The notes under the pieces are model-generated. The model saw only the letters and a program-made list of their open reading frames with translations. It was not told where the DNA came from and searched no databases. A stretch of DNA of 50,416 bases from Bacteroides sp. (GTDB taxonomy: Bacteria; Bacillota; Clostridia; Lachnospirales; Lachnospiraceae), in NCBI GenBank assembly GCA_023666705.1, contig JAMPBO010000021.1:1-50416 (forward strand). Direction: 5' to 3'. How positions within the stretch are numbered: the stretch's first letter is position 1; every line of letters starts with the position of its first letter. This document shows positions 9,463 to 17,907 of this stretch, one piece after another. The position numbers and the translations under genes are program-made.

Positions 9463-11790
9463 ATGAGTAAAGGTAAAAAAAGATTAAACATTGGATTTTT
9501 CACATGTCATCTTGACAATGATTATGCATATGAGGTCTGCAAAGGTGTAGATTATGCCGCAAAGGAGCTGGATGTAAATCTTATCGTTTTTCCCGGCATG
9601 TACATGAACGCATCCTACAACGACCCGAAAAACGCACGATTTGATTATCAGTACAATTCCATATTCTATTATGCTTCCAAGCATACATTGGATGCCCTTA
9701 TTGTTTCCATCGGCTCCATCGGAAGCTTCCTGTCTGAAAATGACATGCTCGCATTTCTTAAGAACTTTGACATTCCTATTTTAACCATTGAGATTGAAGT
9801 TCCGGGATACCCTTGCCTTTACACAGAGGGACGGACAGGCATGCGTGAGGCAGTGGAACACCTAATTAAGGTTCACGGCAAAACCAAAATCGGTATGGTG
9901 AGCGGACGCAAGGAAAATGCAGATGCACGGGACCGTCTTGACACCTACTGCAAGGTGCTTGAGGAAAATGGTATTCCCGTGGACCAAAACAGAATCGTGT
10001 ATGGTAACTTCTCCGAATTTACGGAGGACATTGTAAATGACCTACTCGACCGGAACAGGGATTTGGAAGCAATTGTATTTGCCAACGACCAAATGGCAAT
10101 AGGCGGATACAATGCCATCAAAGCACGGGGACTTGAAATCGGCAAGGACATTCTTATAACGGGTTATGATGACTCACCGGTTTCTACTGTGTTAAATCCA
10201 CTGCTTACCACGGTTCATAACGGCATTATGGATATGGGCTATCATGCTGTCCATGAGGCGATTAATCTTGTACAGACGGGAAATACCAACATCAGCATAT
10301 TAAATTCCAGTCTGATTGTCCGTTCCTCCTGCGGATGTGGGGACTTTGCACTACAAAACCTGTTAGAGCAGGGACTTACCTTGAGCAAATCTAATGACTA
10401 TGAAAAGACAAGAAAAGTCATAACCGACTTTTTGTTTGGCAACTACAAGGCAGCCTTTTATTACAATAGGCTGTTAGAGACAATCGAGCCATTTTTAAAT
10501 CATATTCTTATGCCAATTTTTGAGACAGGTGATTTTGAATTTGATATTGAAACGATTAAGCTTGAGCTTGAGGAGCTGCTGGAAACACAAATCATCAGCA
10601 GTTATTTCAGCACGGACAAATTCCAATATACACTCCGTGAATTAAAAAATCTCCTGCTCTCGCTCTCTGCCGATGATACAAAGCAAAACAAGATAGCCAA
10701 GTTGTTTAATGATATATTTGAGAAATTCTTATTCCACACGTCCAACAAGCTGTACAATACAATCAGGGAGCAAAAGGCGAACATCTGGTCCTCCATGTAT
10801 ATTACCCGTGACACACTCACATACAGCACGGACGAGGAATCCTGCTTCCGCCTTATTTTGGAAAAGTTCTGGGATGCTAATTTTACAAGCTCATTTATCT
10901 ATATTTATGATGAGCCTGTCATGCTGCTTCCGAACGGTTCATGGAGAATACCAAACACGCTTTATCTTCAGGCATGCCACGACCACGAAAATATAACATA
11001 TCTTTCAGGTGACAGCAGGCTGATTTCATCCAACAAAATATTCTGCAATGACTACACCAATCAGGAACGGCGGAAAACCATGGTGGTCACACCACTGTTT
11101 ACAAACAGTATACAGTACGGTTTATTTGTCGGAGAAATAGACATAGAGCACTTTGGAAATGTTTACCCACAAAGTCTCCAGCTAAGCATTTCCCTCAACT
11201 TTATTTCACTTATGAAGCAACAGCTTTCCATCCAAAAGAAGCTTGCCGTATCTGCATCGGAGCTGAACAGCAAAAACGAGCTGTTAAACAAACTGTCCAT
11301 AACGGATGCGTTGACGGGCATAAACAACCGCCGTGGCTTCCTTGACAGTGTACAATCACTTGTAAACTCCCAGTTTAATGAAGGCAAACTGGCGATGGTA
11401 GTATTTGCGGATATGGATAATTTGAAACAGGTTAATGATAACTTTGGACACAAGAACGGCGACTTTGCAATCAAGAGCATTGCAACAATACTGCAAAACA
11501 GCTTTGATGAGGAGGATATTATCGGACGAATTGGCGGTGACGAGTTCGTTGCATTTTCATTTTTGGACGACGCTGGAAGACCAACCCAAATCAGAAACAA
11601 AATTGCCTCCCTGTCCAAGGAGCTTAACGACACCTGTGACAAGCCGTACTACATTGACATCAGTGTCGGTATCACAACCTTTACATGTGCACCAACACTC
11701 AACATAGAGGAGGTACTCCACAATGCCGATGAGGCACTCTATGAAAACAAAAAGAATAAACGTAAGAGTGTAATAAAACCAACGATATAA
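9463..11790 (+). CDS. Soluble sugar-binding-like sensor with GGDEF domain (775 aa)
   Basis: Putative diguanylate cyclase controlled by a LacI-type ligand-binding domain. Residues 1 to about 290 look like a Peripla_BP_3/LacI effector domain (RLNIGFFTCHLD, GMREAVEHL, VFANDQMAIGGYNA, ILITGYDDSPVST), ending in the SSCGCG motif. There is no helix-turn-helix, signal peptide or membrane segment, so sensing is cytosolic. A middle region leads to GGDEF, with NNRRGFLDSV, DMDNLKQVNDNFGH and an intact GGDEF starting near residue 691. No RxxD inhibitory site precedes it. I chose the ATG at 9463 because GGGGGTG lies 7 nt upstream; an ATG at 9433 has no such site. The ligand is unknown. Confidence 0.9.
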   Translation: MSKGKKRLNIGFFTCHLDNDYAYEVCKGVDYAAKELDVNLIVFPGMYMNASYNDPKNARFDYQYNSIFYYASKHTLDALIVSIGSIGSFLSENDMLAFLKNFDIPILTIEIEVPGYPCLYTEGRTGMREAVEHLIKVHGKTKIGMVSGRKENADARDRLDTYCKVLEENGIPVDQNRIVYGNFSEFTEDIVNDLLDRNRDLEAIVFANDQMAIGGYNAIKARGLEIGKDILITGYDDSPVSTVLNPLLTTVHNGIMDMGYHAVHEAINLVQTGNTNISILNSSLIVRSSCGCGDFALQNLLEQGLTLSKSNDYEKTRKVITDFLFGNYKAAFYYNRLLETIEPFLNHILMPIFETGDFEFDIETIKLELEELLETQIISSYFSTDKFQYTLRELKNLLLSLSADDTKQNKIAKLFNDIFEKFLFHTSNKLYNTIREQKANIWSSMYITRDTLTYSTDEESCFRLILEKFWDANFTSSFIYIYDEPVMLLPNGSWRIPNTLYLQACHDHENITYLSGDSRLISSNKIFCNDYTNQERRKTMVVTPLFTNSIQYGLFVGEIDIEHFGNVYPQSLQLSISLNFISLMKQQLSIQKKLAVSASELNSKNELLNKLSITDALTGINNRRGFLDSVQSLVNSQFNEGKLAMVVFADMDNLKQVNDNFGHKNGDFAIKSIATILQNSFDEEDIIGRIGGDEFVAFSFLDDAGRPTQIRNKIASLSKELNDTCDKPYYIDISVGITTFTCAPTLNIEEVLHNADEALYENKKNKRKSVIKPTI

Positions 11791-11800
11791 TTATAAAACA

Positions 11801-11869
11801 AGGGGCTGTCGCAGTAAGGATTTAAGGCACACGGTTATTTACCTTAATTTCTTACTGCAACAGCCCCTT
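11801..11869. terminator. Bidirectional terminator hairpin
   Basis: An 18-bp stem (11801-11818 with 11851-11868) beginning AGGGGCTGTCGCAGTAAG lies between the convergent GGDEF and DUF3990-partner genes. The single mismatch is A.C on the plus strand but G.U on the minus strand, and the T-rich tail (TGTTTTATAA) follows on the minus strand, so it fits the minus-strand operon best while serving both. Confidence 0.75.
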
Positions 11870-11889
11870 ATATCTAAATTATTAATAAC

Positions 11890-12333
11890 TCAAGCACAAA
11901 CCTTTCCCTCTTTATAGCATTCGTATATATATTCCCGCGACTGGTAATAAAAATCTGTATTGTAATTTGATATGGCATTGTCAATCCACGAGGAATACAC
12001 CTCTATAATCCACTCAGCCATATTTTTTTCTGAATTTTCAGATATATCCTCAATCAACCGCTCATATACTTCTCCTATTGTCCAATAATCAGGAACCTCA
12101 TACTTACATTTTACAATGTTATCAAAAGAAGCCTCAGGGATATTGCAGTTATTGATAAATTCATCCGCTACCTTTTCTATTGGTTCACAATGAAAAACAT
12201 CAGCATATTTATAAATTCTTTTTATGGCATCATTTCCCAAAAGCCTTACTACTGCTGACCTTTTTTGCTTTTGCTTTCTTCCGATAAATTCAATCAGACT
12301 ACACGTAAAAAATAAAGCACTATCATTCTTCAT
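11890..12333 (-). CDS. Conserved partner of DUF3990 protein (147 aa)
   Basis: Small soluble alpha-helical protein (ALFFTCSLIEFIGRKQKQKRS at the start, then IYKYADVFHCEPIEKVADEFI). From memory this sequence type usually sits beside DUF3990 genes, and a DUF3791-like relation is possible. Its start overlaps the DUF3990 stop by 11 nt, so the two proteins are made together. By analogy to two-gene cassettes it might be an antitoxin or immunity factor; this is inference. It is AT-rich compared with neighbouring housekeeping genes, and it ends before a strong terminator. Confidence 0.75.
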   Translation of the reverse strand: MKNDSALFFTCSLIEFIGRKQKQKRSAVVRLLGNDAIKRIYKYADVFHCEPIEKVADEFINNCNIPEASFDNIVKCKYEVPDYWTIGEVYERLIEDISENSEKNMAEWIIEVYSSWIDNAISNYNTDFYYQSREYIYECYKEGKVCA

Positions 12334-12799
12334 CCCTTACTTCACTCCCTTTCAAAAACTCCAACGTTGCTAAAGCATTTTCTGTATGAAAGCTAATCTG
12401 ATGTGTTGGATTCTTAAACTTTACCAGACTCCAAAATGCCTCTCTGCTAATTTTCCCATCAACAAAATTCTGCACATAATTAAAAATGGTATCATCAGCC
12501 ATAGGTCCTTCTACAATGTCATAATTGTGTGACTTCCCCATTCTGCAGGCAACAATAAAATCCAGCCACTCCTCCGTCATTTCTGAAAAAATCTTTACAT
12601 TAAGTTTATTATTCGGTATATATTGATATTCATTCAAATAACCAATGCCATCAAATCTGGTTGCCCACCTTTTAGCCTGCTCTGAATACACGGTACAATA
12701 AAAACCAAAATAAAAATCCTTATTATATTTTTGTACTCTTATCTCAGGCGTCGCAACTATCTCTTTACTCCCATGGTATAAAATCTTTTTTTTAGACAT
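12323..12799 (-). CDS. DUF3990 protein, ADP-ribosyltransferase-like fold (158 aa)
   Basis: Matches the DUF3990 pattern: ILYHGSKEIV at the N-terminus, FYFGFYCTVYSEQAKRWA, EEWLDFIVACR, YDIVEGPMADD and a C-terminal QISFHTENALATLEFL. The HGS and FGFYCT-EQAxxWA layout resembles ADP-ribosyltransferase toxins, in which an H/R, an S/Y and a late E/Q bind NAD; assignment of catalytic residues here is tentative. Ribosome binding site AGGAGAAGATTAAT. It is followed directly by an overlapping partner gene. The cassette interrupts otherwise metabolic genes and may be acquired. Possible roles are a toxin of a toxin-antitoxin pair or a phage defence effector. Confidence 0.8.
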   Translation of the reverse strand: MSKKKILYHGSKEIVATPEIRVQKYNKDFYFGFYCTVYSEQAKRWATRFDGIGYLNEYQYIPNNKLNVKIFSEMTEEWLDFIVACRMGKSHNYDIVEGPMADDTIFNYVQNFVDGKISREAFWSLVKFKNPTHQISFHTENALATLEFLKGSEVRDEE

Positions 12800-12862
12800 A
12801 TTAATCTTCTCCTAATTTTGCAAATGAGAACCTCACAACTTAAAGTTCTTTTCATGAAGATT

Positions 12863-13720
12863 TTATAATGATACCGCCTCATGTATCGCCATTGTCACAT
12901 CCGCCTTATTCATGGTGTACAGGTGTATTCCGTCAACTCCGTTTTTCTTTAAATCTTCTATTTGACCAACAGCATAGTCTATGCCCGCCTTTTTCATATC
13001 ATCAGGATCTCCGCCATACTTTGCTATTATGGAGCTTAGCTCGTTCGGAACCGATGAGCCTGAAAGCTGCACGCTTGTTCCAAGCTGCTTGGCAGTCGTC
13101 ACAGGCATAATACCTGCAAGCACAGGCACCTGGATTCCCGCTGCCCTGATGTCCTCCAAAAATTTGTAGAATACATGATTGTCAAAAAACATCTGGGATA
13201 TCAGGCAGTTCACTCCCTGCTCCACCTTGTATTTCAGATGTTCAATATCCTCCTTGCGGTCCGCTGACTCCGGATGAATTTCAGGATAGCATGCCGCTGC
13301 AATAAACATATCATTTTCCTGCTTTTTGATATCCTGTATCAAATCAGAGGCATATTGGTATGTTCTGTTTTCAAACTCCTCCTCTGACATGGTCTTTGGC
13401 TTATCACCCCGCAAAGCCAAAACATTGTTTATCCCTTTCTTTTTCAGTTCAAACAAAATAGCCTTCAGGGTTGCCTCATCCATTCCCACTGCCGTCATAT
13501 GGGCGATAGCCTCAACCTCACATATATTTTGAATGTATGCAGCTATTGTAGCTGTCTTCTTGCTGTTACTTCCACCTGCCCCATATGTGACACTTATAAA
13601 ATCGGGCTTCAAAAGCTTAAGCTCGTCCAAGGTTTTATAAATTTCGTATATATCATCATTTCGTTTTGGTGGGAATACCTCGCATGAAAATCCCATTTCA
13701 TTTTTTTTAATGTTAAGCAT
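12863..13720 (-). CDS. metF: Methylenetetrahydrofolate reductase MetF (285 aa)
   Basis: FAD-dependent reduction of 5,10-methylene-THF to 5-methyl-THF, feeding methionine synthesis. Typical segments are GFSCEVFPPKRND (with the catalytic Glu region), FISVTYGAGGS, NNVLALRGDKPK and ISQMFFDNHVFYKF. Normal length. The start overlaps the thioesterase stop by 8 nt, so it is part of the 15177-12863 gene group. Uses the folate pool also served by the fol genes in this window. Confidence 0.96.
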   Translation of the reverse strand: MLNIKKNEMGFSCEVFPPKRNDDIYEIYKTLDELKLLKPDFISVTYGAGGSNSKKTATIAAYIQNICEVEAIAHMTAVGMDEATLKAILFELKKKGINNVLALRGDKPKTMSEEEFENRTYQYASDLIQDIKKQENDMFIAAACYPEIHPESADRKEDIEHLKYKVEQGVNCLISQMFFDNHVFYKFLEDIRAAGIQVPVLAGIMPVTTAKQLGTSVQLSGSSVPNELSSIIAKYGGDPDDMKKAGIDYAVGQIEDLKKNGVDGIHLYTMNKADVTMAIHEAVSL

Positions 13721-14138
13721 ACTGTCCTCCCTGTGCCTCCAAAAGCTTTTCGTATAGCTCAGGCTCCCGTTTTTTCATACTGACCAAATTAAAATCCTTG
13801 TCCAAAAAGCAATGGGATGTTTCCGCCAAATGCTTTACGTTTGTCATTGTCTCGTCATAAATTATGTATGAAACATAAAATCTTGCCGCCGTCACCTGCT
13901 CAAGCTTCGGTACTATAATCAAGGTTTCTCCAAATCTTGCGGGCTCCTTAAATGTACATTTTAAATCCAAAACAGGTATCATGTAGCCCATTTCCTCAAG
14001 CATATCGTATGGCATACCATACTGCTTCAGCATCTCAATTCTACATTCCTCAAGATACCTTGCATAATTTGAATGGTGAACCACACCCATTTTATCTGTC
14101 TCGTAATAATTCACCTGTCTTTTATACCTAAATTCCAT
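13713..14138 (-). CDS. Acyl-CoA thioesterase, YbgC/FadM hotdog family (141 aa)
   Basis: Single hotdog domain. The YbgC-type motif is seen at the N-terminus: VNYYETDKMGVVHHSNYARYLEE includes Tyr, Asp and His positions of the active site (Asp15-type). Acts on an unknown acyl-CoA in the cytosol. The start overlaps the stop of the coiled-coil gene by 11 nt and its own stop overlaps metF, so the three are a translationally coupled set without an obvious shared pathway. Confidence 0.88.
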   Translation of the reverse strand: MEFRYKRQVNYYETDKMGVVHHSNYARYLEECRIEMLKQYGMPYDMLEEMGYMIPVLDLKCTFKEPARFGETLIIVPKLEQVTAARFYVSYIIYDETMTNVKHLAETSHCFLDKDFNLVSMKKREPELYEKLLEAQGGQYA

Positions 14139-15177
14139 ATATCTTTCCTGCCTTTTTTTGTTCAGCAGCCTTCTTCATAAACGCAAGCTCTGCCTCAGAT
14201 AATGGTATATCAGGCTCTTCCTGCTTCTTGGATGCCTCCTCTTTTTTGTCAGCCTCCTCTGCATCTGCTTTTTCCGCCTGTGTACCCTGTACATTTATAT
14301 TTTCGGGTACATCCGGTCTGACATCCGCCTTATGGGATGTTGACCGCTTACCCGCTGCCTCTTGTGCTGGTGGCTGCTTACCCGCTACTCCTTGTACCGA
14401 TGGTTGCTTGCCTGCTATTCCTTGTACTGGTGGACGTTTGGCTGCTGTTTTTTCAGTCGTTACCTTTTGGGCTGCTGCTTTTTCGGTATGCTCCCGTGCC
14501 GCCTTTATCTCTCCGGCAAGCCTTGCAGCCTCCTCCTTTTTCCTGTCATATGTCTCCATTTCCTTCAGCTTTTGCCGTTCACTGTAAAGCTCATTTGACA
14601 AAAGCTGGGCAAGCTCAAGTATCTGCTCATATCGTTCTTCTTTACTCAGCTCCTTTAAATTTACCATCAGCTCAGCCTTGTTGTCAGCTATTATTTTTGC
14701 CTTTTCCTCAAGATCCAGTATCATTCTGCCATACTGATTATTTACATAATCATATGCCTGGGCAAGCAAATCATTTACCTCCGTCAGCATTTCGTCAGTG
14801 TAAATGAGGGACGCCGCATAGATATCGGTAGCTGTACGAAGTGCCATTCGGTCTTCATTGTCAAGCTTATCCGCACGGAAGGTTCCTCCCAACGAGGAAA
14901 CTCTTTTTGTAACCCTGATTCTGCTTGCGGTCTGTTCCGCCTCGTATATAATTTCCTCCGCCTCTTTTTTTGCTTCTGTTATAATTTTTCCCTTACGGTC
15001 ATTTACCTCCCTGTAAGTACGAAGCTCACCATTGACAATGCTTTCAAGCTCCCTGAGCATCAGTGCAGTTTCGTCCTTATTGACCATGACCTTACCTGCC
15101 GAAAGCGGAACACTTTGTCCATTTTCCACACTGTCTATCAATTTATCTATTATCTGATTCACTCTACTTTTTTCCAT
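14128..15177 (-). CDS. Coiled-coil protein with Pro/Gln/Gly-Lys repeat linker (349 aa)
   Basis: Unrecognised function. The first about 230 residues are highly charged and helical (ELESIVNGELRTYREVNDR, KKEAEEIIYEAEQTASRI), similar to DivIVA-like or ATPase subunit H/E-like coiled coils. A low-complexity linker with three 10-residue repeats and an acidic stretch follow, then a C-terminal conserved-looking SEAELAFMKKAAEQKK. I prefer the ATG at 15177 (AAGGTG with 6-nt spacing); a GTG at 15186 would add three residues. No membrane segment. It could be a cytoskeletal or division scaffold, but nothing proves that. Confidence 0.75.
   Translation of the reverse strand: MEKSRVNQIIDKLIDSVENGQSVPLSAGKVMVNKDETALMLRELESIVNGELRTYREVNDRKGKIITEAKKEAEEIIYEAEQTASRIRVTKRVSSLGGTFRADKLDNEDRMALRTATDIYAASLIYTDEMLTEVNDLLAQAYDYVNNQYGRMILDLEEKAKIIADNKAELMVNLKELSKEERYEQILELAQLLSNELYSERQKLKEMETYDRKKEEAARLAGEIKAAREHTEKAAAQKVTTEKTAAKRPPVQGIAGKQPSVQGVAGKQPPAQEAAGKRSTSHKADVRPDVPENINVQGTQAEKADAEEADKKEEASKKQEEPDIPLSEAELAFMKKAAEQKKAGKIYGI
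14344..14433 (-). repeat. Three tandem 30-bp coding repeats
   Basis: The three units encode PPVQGIAGKQ, PSVQGVAGKQ and PPAQEAAGKR (about residues 249-278 from the chosen start) in the linker of the coiled-coil protein. They have diverged at third and some first positions. This kind of in-frame repeat can change copy number. Confidence 0.85.
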
Positions 15178-15203
15178 ATCCGTCACCTTACATCATATCA
15201 CCA

Positions 15204-15749
15204 TCAGCCTATATATGTTACCAGCTCTCCTACTTCCTTACGCGGTGTTGGGTCAGGAATGAATTTCGGAACTCCGATTGATATCAATGCACATACCGTC
15301 TGTCCCTTCGGAAGTGCGATTGCCTCTGCAACCTTCTTATCATCAAATATTCCCATAATGCATGTGCCATATCCCTTTTCATGTGCGGCAAGGCAAAATG
15401 TCTGTGCGGCAATCCCTGCATCAAACATCTCCCAGCCTGCTCCCTTTGATGTGGTAAAGCTGCCATCTTTCTCATATCCACACCTTCCATTTACCTGTGC
15501 AAGCACCACAAGGGTATTGCAGCTCGTCAGGGTTTTTCCGTTGCCTTCATGTCCGAGTATACACTCATCCTTTATCTTATCTATCATCGCCCTGTCCGAA
15601 ACGACAACATACCTGAGCGTCTGCGAATTTTTCCATGTAGGTGCCATTTTTGCCATATCAATGATTGCATCAAAGGCTTCCTTTGAAATTTTTTCCTCCG
15701 TGTATCTTCTTACGCTTCTTCTTGTTTTCATACACTCAATTGCATCCAT
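15204..15749 (-). CDS. Nitroreductase-family oxidoreductase (about 181 aa)
   Basis: FMN-binding nitroreductase fold. Shows MKTRRSVRRYTEEK near the N-terminus (the R-R-S-x-R signature), MAPTWKNSQTLRYVVV (substrate/FMN segment), a central GWEMFDAGIAAQTFCLAAHEKGYGTC segment split here as GAGWEMFDAGIAAQ and GYGTCIMGIFDD, and a C-terminal IGVPKFIPDPTPRK. I chose ATG 15749, which has AAGGAG 8 nt upstream; ATG 15755 would leave only 2 nt. Divergent from rnpB. Distinct in sequence from the nitroreductase at 928. Confidence 0.88.
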   Translation of the reverse strand: MDAIECMKTRRSVRRYTEEKISKEAFDAIIDMAKMAPTWKNSQTLRYVVVSDRAMIDKIKDECILGHEGNGKTLTSCNTLVVLAQVNGRCGYEKDGSFTTSKGAGWEMFDAGIAAQTFCLAAHEKGYGTCIMGIFDDKKVAEAIALPKGQTVCALISIGVPKFIPDPTPRKEVGELVTYIG

Positions 15750-15860
15750 ATTCATATCTCCTTTTCTTGTTAAAATATATTTATAAAACCTATAATGCTC
15801 ATGATACCATAATTACAAAAACATATCCCTATCCTGTCCATCATATATTTATTTTATAGC

Positions 15861-15889
15861 TTGAAACAGACTTTCAAATATGATACTCT
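15861..15889 (+). promoter_or_regulatory. Promoter of rnpB
   Basis: -35 TTGAAA, 17-nt spacer, -10 TACTCT with an upstream TG (extended TGATACTCT). Transcription would start about 7 nt downstream, at the GATGCAAG that begins helix P1 of the RNA. Confidence 0.75.
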
Positions 15890-15892
15890 AAA

Positions 15893-16241
15893 GCCGATGC
15901 AAGCCGGATAAGTGATTGCGGCTGCCATACGGCAGGTGAGGAAAGTCCGGGCTTCATAGGGCAGGATGCCGGATAACGTCCGGTGGAGGTGACTCCCAGG
16001 CTAGTGCAACAGAAATATACCGCTATATTTCATATAGTAAGGGTGGAAAGGCGAGGTAAGAGCTCACCGCTGCGTTGGTAACAAGGCAGGCTCTGTAAAC
16101 CCCATCCGAAGCAAGACCAAACATAAGACGATGCAGTTGCCCGCTGGGTCTTTAGGTAGGTCGCTTGAGCACTATGGTAACATAGTGCCTAGATAGATAA
16201 TCACTCTCGACATAACCCGGCTTATAGTCCGACTTGCATCT
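15893..16241 (+). ncRNA. rnpB: RNase P RNA (bacterial type)
   Basis: Catalytic RNA that removes tRNA 5' leaders. The universal P4 segment GAGGAAAGTCCGGGCTTC is at 15938-15955, followed by CAGGATGCCGG. Toward the 3' end are GTAAACCCCATC, the CCCGCTGGGTCTTTAGGTAGG segment (16140 onward) and CATAACCCGGCTTATAG. The ends pair to form helix P1: GATGCAAG near 15896 with CTTGCATC at 16233-16240. Length about 350 nt. The 3' end reaches the stop codon of the convergent kinase gene and no T-tract terminator is visible, so 3' processing or antisense termination is implied. Confidence 0.97.
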
Positions 16242-17895
16242 ATAAATCAAAGCATCCGCCGCCTACAAACTCTCTCAATATGGAATTTGTAGGAACATTC
16301 GTCACATCAAGTCCAAGGAAGTAATCCAAAAACTTGAGCAGTCTCTTTGCCTCATAGTATTCAGGGCAGTCTCTCGGCACGGAAAACAAAAGCGGCTCCG
16401 CAAATTGTTTTATCACGCTAAGCTCATATATCAGGGCAGAATTAAACATAACGTCCGCCTGCTCCTGAAATGGGAAAATGTATTTTTCTTCTCCACGTCT
16501 TACGGAGTTCCACATTCCTATCGTATCCCTTGCATTGTTTCCTCTTGTCCTTGCATCTCTTACAATCCGTCTGATAAGCCTTCCGTCCGTCGTCGGTATT
16601 CTGTTATGCTCATCAATATTTAACTGGGTCAGTGCACTGATATACACCTTAAATTTGCTGTCATCTGGAAGCTGTGCCGTCATAAGCGGATTTAAGGCAT
16701 GGATACCCTCAGCCACAAGCACATCCCCGTCATTGAGCTTCAATCTCTTCCCCTTGTATTCCTTCTTTCCAATTGTAAAATTGAAGGATGGTATGTCAAT
16801 TTCTTCCCCTGCAAGCAACCGTTTCATATCAGAGTTAAACAATGCCAAATCCATCGCTTCAATACACTCAAAATCATAATTTCCATTTTCATCCTTCGGT
16901 GTAAGCTCCCGCTCAAGGAAATAATTGTCCAGTGCAAGCGGATATGGCCGAAGTCCATGTGCCCGGAGCTGTACACTAAGTCTATGTGAAAATGTAGTCT
17001 TACCCGATGAGCTTGGACCCGCAATCAAAACGATTTTCTTTTCGCCTTCCTTTATCATATCAGCGATGGAAGCAATCTGCTTTTCCTGCAATGCCTCCTG
17101 AACAAGCATAAGCTCACGGATATCGCCGTTCGTAATCACATCATTTAAATCGCCCACATTATCAACGTCCAGCATCTTACTCCACTCGTCAGAGATTTTA
17201 AGAACATGAAACAGCTTTTCCTGCGGCTTATATTCAGGAATAACACCCGGTTCGTTCTTTGCCGGAGCCATAAGAACAACGCCCTCGTCATATGGCAGAA
17301 GGTCAAAATACTTCAGATATCCGGTTGATGCAACCATGTAGCCATAAAAATAATCCTCATAGCCCTCTAAGTTGTATATATTAACCTTGGATACACGCCT
17401 GAACGAAAACAGCTTTTCCTTATCTGCCATTCCCTGCTGCCGAAACCGCTTGATTGCTTCATCAGTTCCCACAGTTTCCTTGACAAATGATATATCCTGA
17501 GCCACTAACTCCTGCATACGGGACTTTACCTTTGCAATTATGTCCTCCGTTATCTTGAAGCTGCTGTCTATCGGCTTGCAGTATATGCCCTTTCCAACGG
17601 AATACATAACATTGATTCTGTTTTCCCTGCCAATCACATCTGCGAATGATTTAAGCATAAGAAATTTCAGGCTTCTCTTATATGTATCATTTCCAATAAC
17701 ACTTGCAGCAGTAATCAGCTCAAGCTCACACTCCTTATCAAGCACGGTTCCAAGCTCGCACAGCTTCTTATTCCGGAATGCAAGCACATACTTGTATTTT
17801 TCCTCAGGCATAAACTGCCAGATAAATTCCTTAACCGTAGAAAGTTTGTCTACCCTATATGTCTTACCATCCATTACAATATCAATCTGTTCCAT
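16240..17895 (-). CDS. TGS-domain uridine kinase-like nucleoside kinase (551 aa)
   Basis: Fusion of an N-terminal TGS/threonyl-tRNA synthetase-like region (about residues 1-250, starting MEQIDIVMDGKTYRVDKL) with a C-terminal P-loop uridine kinase/phosphoribulokinase domain. Walker A is AGPSSSGKTT near residue 290, then YPLALDNYFLER, LLAGEEIDIPSFNF and VLVAEGIHALN as in uridine kinases. Substrate is unproven. Start has GGAGGTACGTT. It is the last gene of the dgt-dnaG-rpoD-trmK-nif3 group, 12 nt after nif3, and its TAG stop (16240-16242) meets the 3' end of rnpB head-on. Confidence 0.9.
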   Translation of the reverse strand: MEQIDIVMDGKTYRVDKLSTVKEFIWQFMPEEKYKYVLAFRNKKLCELGTVLDKECELELITAASVIGNDTYKRSLKFLMLKSFADVIGRENRINVMYSVGKGIYCKPIDSSFKITEDIIAKVKSRMQELVAQDISFVKETVGTDEAIKRFRQQGMADKEKLFSFRRVSKVNIYNLEGYEDYFYGYMVASTGYLKYFDLLPYDEGVVLMAPAKNEPGVIPEYKPQEKLFHVLKISDEWSKMLDVDNVGDLNDVITNGDIRELMLVQEALQEKQIASIADMIKEGEKKIVLIAGPSSSGKTTFSHRLSVQLRAHGLRPYPLALDNYFLERELTPKDENGNYDFECIEAMDLALFNSDMKRLLAGEEIDIPSFNFTIGKKEYKGKRLKLNDGDVLVAEGIHALNPLMTAQLPDDSKFKVYISALTQLNIDEHNRIPTTDGRLIRRIVRDARTRGNNARDTIGMWNSVRRGEEKYIFPFQEQADVMFNSALIYELSVIKQFAEPLLFSVPRDCPEYYEAKRLLKFLDYFLGLDVTNVPTNSILREFVGGGCFDL

Positions 17896-17907
17896 AACGT
17901 ACCTCCT

